This document shows, piece after piece, positions 25,879 through 33,988 of a stretch of 64,000 nucleotides of DNA (its first letter is position 1; each line of letters starts with the position of its first letter). A program made the translations under genes and the position numbers. Source of the stretch: JAAYTL01 sp031460505. Its GTDB lineage: Bacteria; Bacillota; Clostridia; Tissierellales; Tissierellaceae. The DNA lies in the NCBI GenBank assembly GCA_031460505.1, contig JAVKTT010000001.1, forward strand, positions 1-64,000. The letters run 5' to 3'. The notes below the pieces were generated by a model, which was not told the DNA's origin, made no database searches, and was given only the letters and a program-made list of their open reading frames with translations.

Positions 25879-25954
25879 TGGTACACCAGAGAGGACTCGA
25901 ACCCCCAACACCTTGGTCCGAAGCCAAGTGCTCTATCCATTGAGCTACTGGTGC
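25879..25954 (-). tRNA. tRNA-Arg (anticodon UCG)
   Basis: A 76-nt cloverleaf on the minus strand: acceptor GCACCAG / CTGGTGT, D-arm AGCTCAATGGATAGAGC, anticodon stem CTTGG/CCAAG with loop CTTCGGA (anticodon TCG), T-loop GGTTCGAGTCC, discriminator A and encoded CCA. Confidence 0.95.
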
Positions 25955-25965
25955 ACGTTATATTT

Positions 25966-25994
25966 AGTATATACTAAATATTTCTTTCTTTCAA
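25966..25994 (-). promoter_or_regulatory. Promoter of tRNA-Arg
   Basis: TTGAAA, a 17-bp spacer and TATACT on the minus strand, 11 bp upstream of the tRNA. Confidence 0.7.
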
Positions 25995-26018
25995 TTATAT
26001 TTCCAAATAAATTAACAA

Positions 26019-26066
26019 TAAAAAAACACAGAGGCCACCATATACTAGTATAGTGACCCCTGCGTT
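26019..26066 (-). terminator. Terminator of the His-Lys-Leu tRNA operon
   Basis: A long imperfect hairpin on the minus strand (ACGCAGGGGTCACTATA with TATGGTGGCCTCTGTGT) followed by seven T residues, placed after tRNA-Leu. Confidence 0.8.
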
Positions 26067-26074
26067 TATGTAAG

Positions 26075-26158
26075 TGGTGCGGGAAAGAGGACTTGAACCC
26101 CCACGTCAATGACACTAGATCCTAAGTCTAGCGCGTCTGCCAGTTCCGCCACTCCCGC
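26075..26158 (-). tRNA. tRNA-Leu (anticodon UAG)
   Basis: An 84-nt class II tRNA: acceptor GCGGGAG with a matching 3' arm, anticodon stem CTAGA/TCTAG with loop CTTAGGA (anticodon TAG), a long variable arm, T-loop GGTTCAAGTCC and encoded CCA. Confidence 0.95.
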
Positions 26159-26161
26159 GCG

Positions 26162-26237
26162 TGGTGACCTATCCGCGACTCGAACGCGGGACACCCTGAT
26201 TAAAAGTCAGGTGCTCTACCGACTGAGCTAATAGGTC
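26162..26237 (-). tRNA. tRNA-Lys (anticodon UUU)
   Basis: A 76-nt cloverleaf: acceptor GACCTAT/ATAGGTC, D-arm AGCTCAGTCGGTAGAGC, anticodon stem CCTGA/TCAGG with loop CTTTTAA (anticodon TTT), T-loop GTTCGAGTC and encoded CCA. It is three bases from tRNA-Leu. Confidence 0.95.
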
Positions 26238-26252
26238 ATAAAAAAAATAAAA

Positions 26253-26330
26253 TGGGGTGGATGATGGGACTCGAACCCACGACCTCCAGAGCCACAATCT
26301 GGCGCCCTAACCAACTAGGCCACACCCACC
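26253..26330 (-). tRNA. tRNA-His (anticodon GUG)
   Basis: Acceptor GTGGGTG/CATCCAC with the extra 5' G(-1) opposite C73 diagnostic of tRNA-His, anticodon stem CCAGA/TCTGG with loop TTGTGGC (anticodon GTG), T-loop GGTTCGAGTCC and encoded CCA. Confidence 0.95.
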
Positions 26331-26378
26331 ACAACAAGATTGTTAAAACTTATGTAACTTAAGTGCTAACAATATAAA

Positions 26379-26407
26379 AGTATACCAGCATTTTCTTATC
26401 TTGTCAA
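26379..26407 (-). promoter_or_regulatory. Promoter of the His-Lys-Leu tRNA operon
   Basis: Consensus TTGACA, a 17-bp spacer and TATACT on the minus strand, about 50 bp upstream of tRNA-His. Confidence 0.85.
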
Positions 26408-26415
26408 CACTATTT

Positions 26416-26895
26416 CTAAAAAATCGACAAAATTTCCGTTTTTATTTTTTCCCCAATCTCTATAATACCAAATGTCTTAGTGTTTGAGCCATCTCTAGGC
26501 AATGAAGGACTTCCTGGATTCATAATTATAATATCATCATGGACAATGTTTACTGGTACATGGGTATGCCCATATAGGGCAATATCTGCCCCCATTTCCA
26601 ATGCTTCATAATATAATCTATCAAGACTTAAATTCACATTATAGTTGTGACCATGAGTTAAAAATATTTTTTTATTTTCTAGTTCTACAAGCTCACTGTC
26701 ATTATATTTTGAGTCATAATCACAATTTCCTTTTACAATTATACTTGGAATTCCTAGTATCTTTGATATTTTTTCTCCATCATCAGCATGATCACCTAGA
26801 TGTATTAACATATCTATTTTTTTATCCATAGCCAATATTGCATCAATAATATCCTTGTTATCGCTATGTGTATCACTAATTACTACTATTTTCAT
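26416..26895 (-). CDS. YfcE/MJ0936-family metallophosphoesterase
   Basis: A 159-residue calcineurin-like phosphodiesterase of the YfcE/YsnB type. All metal motifs are visible: SDTHSD, HLGDHADD, GNCD, LTHGHNYN and YGHTHVP. These small enzymes hydrolyse phosphodiesters in vitro; the natural substrate is not known. The start is probably ATG 26895, six bases after AAAGGTG; an in-frame GTG at 26904 overlaps the ribosome site. It overlaps the end of the upstream XTP-phosphatase gene by about 20 bp and forms the tail of an rph-rdgB-yfcE operon, an arrangement common in Firmicutes. Confidence 0.88.
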   Translation of the reverse strand: MKIVVISDTHSDNKDIIDAILAMDKKIDMLIHLGDHADDGEKISKILGIPSIIVKGNCDYDSKYNDSELVELENKKIFLTHGHNYNVNLSLDRLYYEALEMGADIALYGHTHVPVNIVHDDIIIMNPGSPSLPRDGSNTKTFGIIEIGEKIKTEILSIF

Positions 26896-27508
26896 TACCT
26901 TCACCTTTTAGTAAATTTGACATCAAAACTTTAATTTCTTCTAAAGCCTTAGCTCTATGACTAATTTTATTTTTTATATTATCTCCTAATTCAGAAAAAG
27001 TTTTATCATATCCATGAGGTATGAATAAAGGATCATACCCAAAACCATTATCTCCTTTTGGTTCAAATCCAATATATCCCTTACATTCCCCTCTGACTGT
27101 ATAAACTTCCTTATCTTCGGTTATTAAAGCAATTACGGTTAAAAAGCTAGCAGTTCTATCTTCTTTTGAAATATCCTTTAATTCATTAAGTAGTTTAATA
27201 TTATTTTTATCATCATTTCCCTCTTCGCCTGCGTATCTTGATGAATATACACCAGGAGCACCATCTAATGCATCTACAAATAATCCTGAATCGTCTGCCA
27301 TAACCATATACTCTACTTTGTCAGCTAGAACTTTAGCTTTCTTGATACTATTTTCTTCAAGGGTAGTGCCATCTTCGTCTACATCAAAGCTAGATATGCC
27401 AGCATCATTCTTTGATAGAACTTCTATTGGCATATCTTTCAATATGTTTTTTATTTCTTCAACTTTATGATTATTATTCGTAGATAGTATTAGTTTTCTA
27501 TATTTCAT
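26876..27508 (-). CDS. XTP/dITP diphosphatase (RdgB/HAM1 family)
   Basis: A 210-residue house-cleaning pyrophosphatase that removes ITP, dITP and XTP from the nucleotide pool. The N-terminal nucleotide site is LILSTNNNHKVEEIK, the catalytic centre is MADDSGLFVDAL, and GYDPLFIPHGYDKTFSEL and the C-terminal SHRAKAL are family signatures. The start is ATG behind AAGGTG, 2 bp after the rph stop. The length is about ten residues above the E. coli protein because of an extended C terminus that overlaps the next gene. Confidence 0.94.
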   Translation of the reverse strand: MKYRKLILSTNNNHKVEEIKNILKDMPIEVLSKNDAGISSFDVDEDGTTLEENSIKKAKVLADKVEYMVMADDSGLFVDALDGAPGVYSSRYAGEEGNDDKNNIKLLNELKDISKEDRTASFLTVIALITEDKEVYTVRGECKGYIGFEPKGDNGFGYDPLFIPHGYDKTFSELGDNIKNKISHRAKALEEIKVLMSNLLKGEGNENSSN

Positions 27509-27510
27509 AT

Positions 27511-28257
27511 TTATTCACCTTTTTTACCTATTAAGTCTGATATTTCACCTAATGCTTTTCTTTGAATCTCTATTAACTCCCTGTTACCTTTTTCTCCTAA
27601 ATCCAGTAATTTATTTAATTCATCTCTGCTAAAAGTAGTTTCCTCACCTGTCCCTTGTATTTCAATGAATTTTCCTTCATCAGTCATTACTAAATTCATA
27701 TCAACATTAGCCTTAGAATCCTCTTCATAGCATAAATCAAGTATAGGACCATCTTTTCCTATTCCAACACTAACAGCTGCAACAAAATTTGTTAGAGGTA
27801 TAGACTCTATTTGACCAGCTTTATATAATTTGTGAAAAGCGTCTGCCATGGCAACAAAAGCTCCAGTTATAGATGCAGTTCTTGTACCCCCATCTGCTTG
27901 AATAACGTCACAGTCAATCCATACTGTACGTTCACCTATTTTTTTCAAATCTACAACAGTACGAAGTGATCTTCCTATTAGTCTTTGTATTTCTTGTGAT
28001 CTACCGTCTATTCTTCCTCTAGATGAGTCTCTAATCTTCCTTGAGGCCGTTGACCCTGGTAGCATTGAATACTCAGATGTTATCCATCCAGTATTAGTAC
28101 CTTTTAAAAATGGTGGAACTCTGTCATCAATCATAGCAGTACATATTACCTTTGTATTTCCCATTTCCATAAGTACCGAACCATATGGATGCATCAAGTA
28201 ATTCCTAGTAATCTTTACATCTCTAATTTCATCAAATTCTCGTTTATCTAATCTCAT
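27511..28257 (-). CDS. rph: Ribonuclease PH
   Basis: A 248-residue 3'-5' phosphorolytic exoribonuclease that trims tRNA 3' ends. Signatures include VICTAMIDDRVPPFLKG, the SRGRIDGRSQEIQRLIGRSLR block, DCDVIQADGGTRTASITGAFVA, and the C-terminal EIQGTGEETTFSRDELN. The length is typical and residues appear intact. The start is ATG behind GGAGAG. It is the first gene of the rph-rdgB-yfcE operon, close to a tRNA cluster. Confidence 0.95.
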   Translation of the reverse strand: MRLDKREFDEIRDVKITRNYLMHPYGSVLMEMGNTKVICTAMIDDRVPPFLKGTNTGWITSEYSMLPGSTASRKIRDSSRGRIDGRSQEIQRLIGRSLRTVVDLKKIGERTVWIDCDVIQADGGTRTASITGAFVAMADAFHKLYKAGQIESIPLTNFVAAVSVGIGKDGPILDLCYEEDSKANVDMNLVMTDEGKFIEIQGTGEETTFSRDELNKLLDLGEKGNRELIEIQRKALGEISDLIGKKGE

Positions 28258-28344
28258 TTATATCTCTCCAATCTAATTACATTATCTATTCTACCAAATA
28301 TCACGACTTTTATCTATAAGAATGACTTCTAAGTATGGTTTTTA

Positions 28345-28384
28345 ATAAAAAAAATAACCTGAACACTATTTATAGTCTTCAGGT
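28345..28384 (-). terminator. Terminator after the GerMN-domain gene
   Basis: ACCTGAA/TTCAGGT with inner pairing GACTATAAATAGTG, followed by TATTTTTTTT on the minus strand. Confidence 0.8.
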
Positions 28385-28405
28385 CTAAGTACCTTTATTA
28401 TTATT

Positions 28406-29389
28406 TTAATATTCATTTGCAAATACTGGTATACTCGTATTTACAGCTGTACCATCTAATAATAGCTCTACAGATTCAATCTCTTCAAATTCACTTAGGG
28501 TTAACCCTATGTTCTTCATTATATCATCTAAAACCCTATCATCTGTCAATTCAGCAGTATCGTTTGATTTAATATCAACATAAGCAGTGCCTTCTTTAAT
28601 CTCTACACCTTGAAGATCTATACCACTTGGAATATCTGTTGTTAGACCTGTCTCTGTAGGTGGTCCATCAAATAGTAAATCTAAAGCTGTATATACATTT
28701 GCCATTGGAGCTAAAGTAGGTATTGTGATAGGAATAAAATACTCATTATCTTCTTCTCCTGCCTTATAATATACTACTACTTTTGAACTACCTTCATCTT
28801 CACTACCTATAAGATTGATGTTCTCTCTTGATAGGGGCTCATTGATTGCTACAGTATCTTTCAATACTGGAAGTATCTGTCCTTCCACCATAATTTGAAC
28901 TTCATTAATAGTTGGAAACTCTGTTAAAGTATATACTACACCCTTTAGAAGATTCTCTTCATCTTTTTCTGTTTCAACATTTCTAACTTCTTTTGAAAAG
29001 TCAATCTTACAAAGGCCAGTATCTGGATTAATAGATAATCCTAAAATTTCTGTCCCCATTGGTATCAATGGCTCTAGCCCTGTGTTTAATAAAGACTCCC
29101 TAAGTTCTGAGCTATCTATCATATTTTTGATAGTAACTCTTGCTATTCCATCTTCCCAAGGAATTCTCTTCATCACTGGAACTAAATACCCATCGCTATT
29201 TTTAAAGTAAAAAACTGTTTTTCTCATTCCTTCATCTTCTACTACCTCTAAATCATAATGATCTGAACTTATGATTTCAATGTCATCTATTGTAGCTACA
29301 TCTTCTTTAAGGAAATCAGTACCAAGTTTTACCAGGGTTATCCCCAAGATTACTATTAATCCTATTATTAAAATTCTTTTATTAATCAT
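28406..29389 (-). CDS. GerMN-domain protein, GerM-like
   Basis: A 327-residue protein with an N-terminal membrane anchor (residues 4-26) and two GerMN repeats (about 75-185 and 205-325). Each contains the pattern of alternating beta strands with LGLSINPDTGLCKIDFSKE and LQGVEIKEGTAYVDIKS. B. subtilis GerM, with the same tandem layout, works in spore formation and germination outside the membrane. The start is ATG behind GGAGGGGG. It follows the UPF0316 and amidase genes on the same strand, forming a cell-envelope/sporulation group. Confidence 0.85.
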   Translation of the reverse strand: MINKRILIIGLIVILGITLVKLGTDFLKEDVATIDDIEIISSDHYDLEVVEDEGMRKTVFYFKNSDGYLVPVMKRIPWEDGIARVTIKNMIDSSELRESLLNTGLEPLIPMGTEILGLSINPDTGLCKIDFSKEVRNVETEKDEENLLKGVVYTLTEFPTINEVQIMVEGQILPVLKDTVAINEPLSRENINLIGSEDEGSSKVVVYYKAGEEDNEYFIPITIPTLAPMANVYTALDLLFDGPPTETGLTTDIPSGIDLQGVEIKEGTAYVDIKSNDTAELTDDRVLDDIMKNIGLTLSEFEEIESVELLLDGTAVNTSIPVFANEY

Positions 29390-29456
29390 AATTACCCCCT
29401 CCTATATTATTAATAATATATTATATTAAAGAGAGTAATATACTATGATACAAAAA

Positions 29457-29975
29457 CTATTTTCTTTTCGTTGATGAAAAATATCCACCACTAATAGGGC
29501 TAATATTGTTTACAGTTATAAATGCATTGGGATCATATTCATATACAAGTTCCTTTAACTTTATTAGATCTTTTCTATTTAAAGCAACACTTAAAACCTC
29601 TCTAGGACCATCTTTTCCATAACCCTTTAGTACTGTGATTCCAAATTTATTTTCTCTTAAGTTATCAATCAATTCTCGATTTTCATCAGTCTTAAGAATT
29701 ATCTGTGCTCCAAGATTACCAAGGGCAATTTTATTTTCAATAGTTATACCTATGTAGTTACCACATGCAAAACCTAATCCATAAGCTAAAAGGTTCAGCG
29801 GATTATCTAAACTACCAACTACCTTTCCAAGAGCTACAATATATATTATTACTTCAAAAAAACCAATTAACGCAGCTTGTAGTCTTCTACCTTGAACTAC
29901 CATTAGGGTTCTTATGGTAGTCAGCGTGACATCACATACCCTAGCAAAAAATATAAATAAATAACCCCAAATCAT
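29457..29975 (-). CDS. UPF0316 membrane protein (DUF5698-DUF2179)
   Basis: A 172-residue protein. The N-terminal half has three hydrophobic segments with the UPF0316 pattern FFARVCDVTLTTIRTLMVVQGRR and FFEVIIYIVALGKV. The C-terminal half is a cytosolic DUF2179 domain (about 110-165, VLKGYGKDGPREVLSVALNRKDL...DPNAFITV), thought to bind small ligands. The length matches B. subtilis YebE. Function unknown. The start is ATG behind AAGGAG. Confidence 0.85.
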   Translation of the reverse strand: MIWGYLFIFFARVCDVTLTTIRTLMVVQGRRLQAALIGFFEVIIYIVALGKVVGSLDNPLNLLAYGLGFACGNYIGITIENKIALGNLGAQIILKTDENRELIDNLRENKFGITVLKGYGKDGPREVLSVALNRKDLIKLKELVYEYDPNAFITVNNISPISGGYFSSTKRK

Positions 29976-30000
29976 GTTCCCACTCTCCTTATAAACATTT

Positions 30001-30034
30001 AAAAATAATAGAGAAGGTTACCCTTCTCTATTAT
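30001..30034 (-). terminator. Terminator after the AMIN-domain amidase gene
   Basis: A perfect 13-bp stem (ATAATAGAGAAGG / CCTTCTCTATTAT) with a GTAA loop and a short T-run on the minus strand. Confidence 0.8.
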
Positions 30035-30035
30035 C

Positions 30036-32144
30036 TTAATACATTTCGAAATAACTTTCTACACCTTTTATTATTCCCTCAGTTATATTATTTTGATACT
30101 CATCACTATATAATAATTTTTCTTCTTCCGGATTTGATAAAAATCCTGTTTCTATTAGTACTGCAGACATTTTAGTCTCTCTAATAACTACATAAGAGTT
30201 TGTTTTTACCCCTCTTGATGCTGCACCTGTGGCTTTTATCAATTCATCATGTATTGATTTAGCAAAAGGATACTGATCTTCAATCTTTATATCTGATTTA
30301 TTTGCAGGCCAATAATAGACTTCTATTCCATTTATATTTCTGTTTCCTACAAATGAATTTCCATGTATACTAATGAATATATCTGCATTATTATCATTAG
30401 CTATTCTCGCTCTTTCATACAAATCTACATTAGTATCAGTGTCTCTTGTCATTATTACATTATATCCTTTTTCTATAAGTTCTTGGCGTAGCTTATTTGC
30501 AACACTAAAGTTTAAGTCTTTCTCACGTTTACCCGTTACAGATGGAGCTCCTGGGTCGTCGCCTCCATGTCCGGCATCTATAACTATGATTCTCTCAGAT
30601 GGTTTTACATCTAAATTCCTATTTATCTTTACTATAATATTTTTGTCTCTTGCATTTGATAATACTTCAAATAATATACTCTTGTTGTATTTAACTTGAA
30701 TTACCGTATTTAGATTATCTTTTATTACTTCAATCTCTTCTATCAATCCATCCTTAACATAAACATGTCCTTCTTCTAAATCAGTTAGATCAGATGGTAC
30801 AATTATCTCTAAGGTCTTTGTTTCTGGATAGTTTTCTACAGAATATAGAGTATATTTCTCGTTACTAATATTTAATATTCTATCTTTACCATCCAATTCA
30901 TAGGAGATATCCTCCCATAAATTCTTTTCAGGATAAATAACTAGGTTAATATCAACATTGTCTATCTTCAGTAAAGGATCTACTACCAAATCATTAATAT
31001 CTAAAACTACCCTTACAATTCTATCAAGGGAGCTGTAATTATTATCTGCTTGGAATTGGGAAACCCTAACACCTTTAATAAATCCTACTTCAAATGGAAA
31101 TTCATGATAAGTTCCATTTGAAAGTGAAGCATCAAGGATATCAATTACAATTCTTCCAGGATTTTGAAGTCTCATAACCTTATACTCAATCTCTTTGTTT
31201 CCTTCAATTAATATCAAATCTTTACCTTCTACAGTCTCTAAACGAATATCATCAATTTTATTTACAAATGATACAATATTTGTTTTTTCATCCTTAGATG
31301 AGACAATATCATAATCTAATAAATCAGTCATTGTAATAACAACTCTTACAATATCTGGTTCTAATGAATATTGGGAGTATTCGAGTCTAGTAAAGTTATC
31401 GTCCAAAATTGATACTTTACCTGGTTTATCCCATTGGTCTTTTATACGTAGTATTGCATTTTCGATATCAATTACTAGTTTGTTAGTTTCTGGTAAAACT
31501 TTAGATGTATATTGAATCTTATTATCACTTTTTATCACAACTTTATGCTTTTCTGTGCTTCCCTTATCTATGTAAATGTCAGTTATAGTAGTTAGGGAAT
31601 CCAAACCATCTTCAGGTTTTTCAATTGGTTCTTCTTTTTCGTCCTCAACAACTGGTTTAGTATTTATATAAGGAACTCTACTGTCTTCATCATACCCTAC
31701 TTCATAACCCAGTATTTCAGAAATAAAAGCCAAAGGAACCATGGTTCTTGCATCGTCGCCTGAAAATGTAACTAGTCTTGGAATAGAGTTTTTGTCTAAT
31801 ACTTTAACATCCTCATTAAGACTTGCTATGGGTGAGTCTATTGTAAGTTTTACAGTACTATCCTTATGTACTACAGTAGCTGTTTTAGTACTTTGCTCCC
31901 AACTTACCTCTGCACCATAGCTTTCTGCTACAAATCTTAAAGGTACCAAAGTTCTGTCTATGTATATAAAAGAGGGAACTTTTGACTCCAATGCTTGTCC
32001 ATCCATTAGAACATCAACTTGCCGAACATCTACATTTTGTCCATTCATCCCCACTTGAATAATGTCACCATTGTCAGCAAAAACTGTAATCGTACTAAAA
32101 ATCATTAATATAGAAAGGATTAATATCCATTTAAACCTTCTCAT
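30036..32144 (-). CDS. Secreted N-acetylmuramoyl-L-alanine amidase with copper-amine-oxidase-N and AMIN domains
   Basis: A 702-residue exported peptidoglycan hydrolase. In order: signal peptide (1-23), a copper-amine-oxidase-N-type domain (about 30-165, with FIYIDRTLVPLRFVAESYGAEVSWEQSTKTATV), AMIN-like beta domains (about 190-420), a further beta region, and an Amidase_3 catalytic domain (about 520-702). Zinc ligands are seen in IDAGHGGDDPG, the E of REKDLN and SIHGN, with the catalytic glutamate in VLIETGFLSN. It cuts the amide bond between N-acetylmuramic acid and the stem peptide; the front domains probably bind the envelope. The start is ATG behind GGAGGG and a consensus-like promoter. 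Confidence 0.92.
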   Translation of the reverse strand: MRRFKWILILSILMIFSTITVFADNGDIIQVGMNGQNVDVRQVDVLMDGQALESKVPSFIYIDRTLVPLRFVAESYGAEVSWEQSTKTATVVHKDSTVKLTIDSPIASLNEDVKVLDKNSIPRLVTFSGDDARTMVPLAFISEILGYEVGYDEDSRVPYINTKPVVEDEKEEPIEKPEDGLDSLTTITDIYIDKGSTEKHKVVIKSDNKIQYTSKVLPETNKLVIDIENAILRIKDQWDKPGKVSILDDNFTRLEYSQYSLEPDIVRVVITMTDLLDYDIVSSKDEKTNIVSFVNKIDDIRLETVEGKDLILIEGNKEIEYKVMRLQNPGRIVIDILDASLSNGTYHEFPFEVGFIKGVRVSQFQADNNYSSLDRIVRVVLDINDLVVDPLLKIDNVDINLVIYPEKNLWEDISYELDGKDRILNISNEKYTLYSVENYPETKTLEIIVPSDLTDLEEGHVYVKDGLIEEIEVIKDNLNTVIQVKYNKSILFEVLSNARDKNIIVKINRNLDVKPSERIIVIDAGHGGDDPGAPSVTGKREKDLNFSVANKLRQELIEKGYNVIMTRDTDTNVDLYERARIANDNNADIFISIHGNSFVGNRNINGIEVYYWPANKSDIKIEDQYPFAKSIHDELIKATGAASRGVKTNSYVVIRETKMSAVLIETGFLSNPEEEKLLYSDEYQNNITEGIIKGVESYFEMY

Positions 32145-32189
32145 AAAATTTCCCTCCTGTCACTTCCACGAATTAATCTGTCTAAGTTA

Positions 32190-32219
32190 TTTATATCACT
32201 TTATGAATTATCGTGTCAA
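32190..32219 (-). promoter_or_regulatory. Promoter of the amidase gene
   Basis: Consensus TTGACA, an 18-bp spacer and TATAAA on the minus strand, about 45 bp before the ATG. Confidence 0.65.
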
Positions 32220-32285
32220 TGAATAAGGAATATTGTAATCATAATGTAATAAAGGATAAAAAAGGATATTCCTATGGTTTGCTAT

Positions 32286-32314
32286 TTGGATATTTAGATA
32301 ATAATTAGGATAAT
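32286..32314 (+). promoter_or_regulatory. Probable promoter of the small cysteine-rich gene
   Basis: TTGGAT, a 17-bp spacer and GATAAT, about 33 bp before the ATG at 32348. The match is moderate. Confidence 0.45.
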
Positions 32315-32347
32315 ATATAGATAAATATTCTGATAGGAGGCATCTTT

Positions 32348-32488
32348 ATGATTGCATGTTCTGAGAATTGTGTTTATGCAGATGATGGTTTATGTAATTT
32401 AAATGAAGTGACAAAACCTTCTAGTACGCCTATTAAAGACTGTCCCTATTTTCAAGAAAAGGAAAAGAGTAATAAAAAAGAGGGGTAG
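32348..32488 (+). CDS. Small cysteine-rich clostridial protein (46 aa)
   Basis: A 46-residue protein starting MIACSENCVYADDGLCNLN with a later DCPYF, giving four cysteines in the order C-x3-C-x7-C-x15-C, a plausible metal site. I recognise this as a widespread short clostridial family of unknown function that databases often mislabel as a hydroxymyristoyl-ACP dehydratase. The start is ATG, seven bases after AGGAGG, and a plausible promoter lies upstream. Its 3' end overlaps the hairpin that terminates the convergent symporter gene. Real gene likely; function unknown. Confidence 0.7.
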   Translation: MIACSENCVYADDGLCNLNEVTKPSSTPIKDCPYFQEKEKSNKKEG

Positions 32489-32498
32489 TAACCCCTCT
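32473..32498 (-). terminator. Terminator of the dicarboxylate symporter gene
   Basis: AGAGGGG-TTACTA-CCCCTCT followed by TTTTT on the minus strand. It lies over the last codons of the convergent small cysteine-rich gene. Confidence 0.8.
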
Positions 32499-32511
32499 AT
32501 AAATCTTCATA

Positions 32512-33789
32512 TTAAGCTGTTTCTTTTTTTCCGAAATCAGTGTTCCAAATTTCTTCGTTAAATTCGCCTTCTTGTTTTGAAATAATAGTTGTACAAACAG
32601 AATCCCCTGTTATATTCATAGCAGTTCTACCCATGTCATATATTCTATCTATACCAAATATTAACCCTACACCTTCAAGAGGTAGACCTACTGTCGTTAA
32701 TACCATGGACAGCATTATCGCTCCAGCGCCTGAAACTCCAGCTGTACCAATTGATGCTAACGTAGCTGCTAATACAATCGTAAGTGCCATACTAGGTGTT
32801 ACATCTATTCCATATGCTTGTGCAATAAATATTGCAGATACACCTTGATAAATAGCAGTACCATCCATATTAATTGTACTTCCTAACGGAAGGGCAAATG
32901 CTGAAATATCCTTTGATGCTCCTATCTTGTTTACAGTTATATCCATATTCGATGGTAATGCTGCAGCACTACTAGAAGTAGAGAATGCAATCAACATTGT
33001 TGGTGATAGTTTCTTGACATATTTAAATATGGACAATCCTGCAAATCCTTTGAGCATTCCTCCGTAAACAACTATCAAGTGTATTCCTAATGCCAAATAT
33101 ACAGCAACAACTGATTTTCCTAGTGGTATTATAACATCTATACCTATTTGTGCAAAAGTTCTAGCTACTAAAGCCGTAACTCCAATAGGAGCTAATTTCA
33201 TAACCATCTCAACTAATTTCATTACTAATTCATTTAATTCTTCAAACAATTCCAATACTTTCTTACCCTTTTCACCAATCATTGTTAAAGCAATACCAGT
33301 TAAAATAGCAAATACAATGATTTGAAGCATATTACCTTCAGCCAATGCTTGAATTGGATTTCTTGGAACCATTTCGTATAGAACTTGAGCTATTGGTACA
33401 CCTTCTTTAGCAGTGTACTCTACTTGGTTAATAGCTCCCATATCTAATCCAATACCTGGACTGATTAAGAAAGCCATACCTAGACCTATTACAATCGCTA
33501 CTGCTGTAGTTACTAAGTAAAATGCAAGTGTTTTGCCGCCAACTCTTCCCAGTTTTTTAACGTCGCCCATACTAGCTGAACCATTTACTAAGGAAACAAA
33601 TACTAATGGAACTACACACATCATTACTGATCTAAGGAATACTTGACCTACAAATTGGAAGATACCATCAATTAAAACTTTATCCCTTAGAGTACCGCTT
33701 GGCATATAATGAACAATAATTCCTAAAACCATACCAATAGCTAACCCTATAAGGACCTTTGCTGCTAATCCCATCTTCTTTTTTGCCAT
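32512..33789 (-). CDS. Dicarboxylate/amino-acid:cation symporter (GltP/GltT family)
   Basis: A 425-residue DAACS (SLC1) family transporter with eight membrane helices and two re-entrant loops. The serine-rich loop is FSTSSSAAALPSNM, the helix-7 cation-binding motif is NMDGTAIYQ, and the helix-8 region includes DRIYDMGRTAMNITGDS, with the arginine/aspartate pattern of glutamate/aspartate carriers. The start is ATG 33789 behind AAAGGGAGGG; an earlier in-frame start lacks a ribosome site. It is driven by a near-consensus promoter at 33849 and ends in its own terminator, so it is a single-gene unit. It probably imports glutamate/aspartate with Na+ or H+. Confidence 0.9.
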   Translation of the reverse strand: MAKKKMGLAAKVLIGLAIGMVLGIIVHYMPSGTLRDKVLIDGIFQFVGQVFLRSVMMCVVPLVFVSLVNGSASMGDVKKLGRVGGKTLAFYLVTTAVAIVIGLGMAFLISPGIGLDMGAINQVEYTAKEGVPIAQVLYEMVPRNPIQALAEGNMLQIIVFAILTGIALTMIGEKGKKVLELFEELNELVMKLVEMVMKLAPIGVTALVARTFAQIGIDVIIPLGKSVVAVYLALGIHLIVVYGGMLKGFAGLSIFKYVKKLSPTMLIAFSTSSSAAALPSNMDITVNKIGASKDISAFALPLGSTINMDGTAIYQGVSAIFIAQAYGIDVTPSMALTIVLAATLASIGTAGVSGAGAIMLSMVLTTVGLPLEGVGLIFGIDRIYDMGRTAMNITGDSVCTTIISKQEGEFNEEIWNTDFGKKETA

Positions 33790-33848
33790 GAAAAACCCTC
33801 CCTTTAAATAGTGTAAAATTAATTTAAACAACCTATGATTACGTTTTC

Positions 33849-33877
33849 ATTATAAACCTTTCTAAATTATTTGTCAA
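33849..33877 (-). promoter_or_regulatory. Strong sigma-A promoter of the symporter gene
   Basis: Perfect TTGACA, a 17-bp spacer and perfect TATAAT on the minus strand, 60 bp upstream of the ATG. Confidence 0.9.
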
Positions 33878-33942
33878 TTCGTATTTTTAGGACAATTCTT
33901 CTAGATACTATCTCTTCTATTAATTATATGAATGTAGGATTA

Positions 33943-33984
33943 TTATAATTCATGGGAGAGCTAAGGCTCTCCCATGAATTATAA
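33943..33984 (-). terminator. Terminator-like 19-bp perfect inverted repeat after gatB (first set)
   Basis: TTATAATTCATGGGAGAGC and its exact complement flank a 4-base loop, immediately after the stop of the first gatB. There is no strong T-run, but stem strength and position indicate the operon end. Confidence 0.7.
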
Positions 33985-33988
33985 TATA

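Noticed and set aside
25853..25927. A 25-codon N-terminal extension of the zinc-ribbon protein
   Set aside because: It would be read from within the tRNA-Arg gene; ATG 25852 has its own ribosome site.
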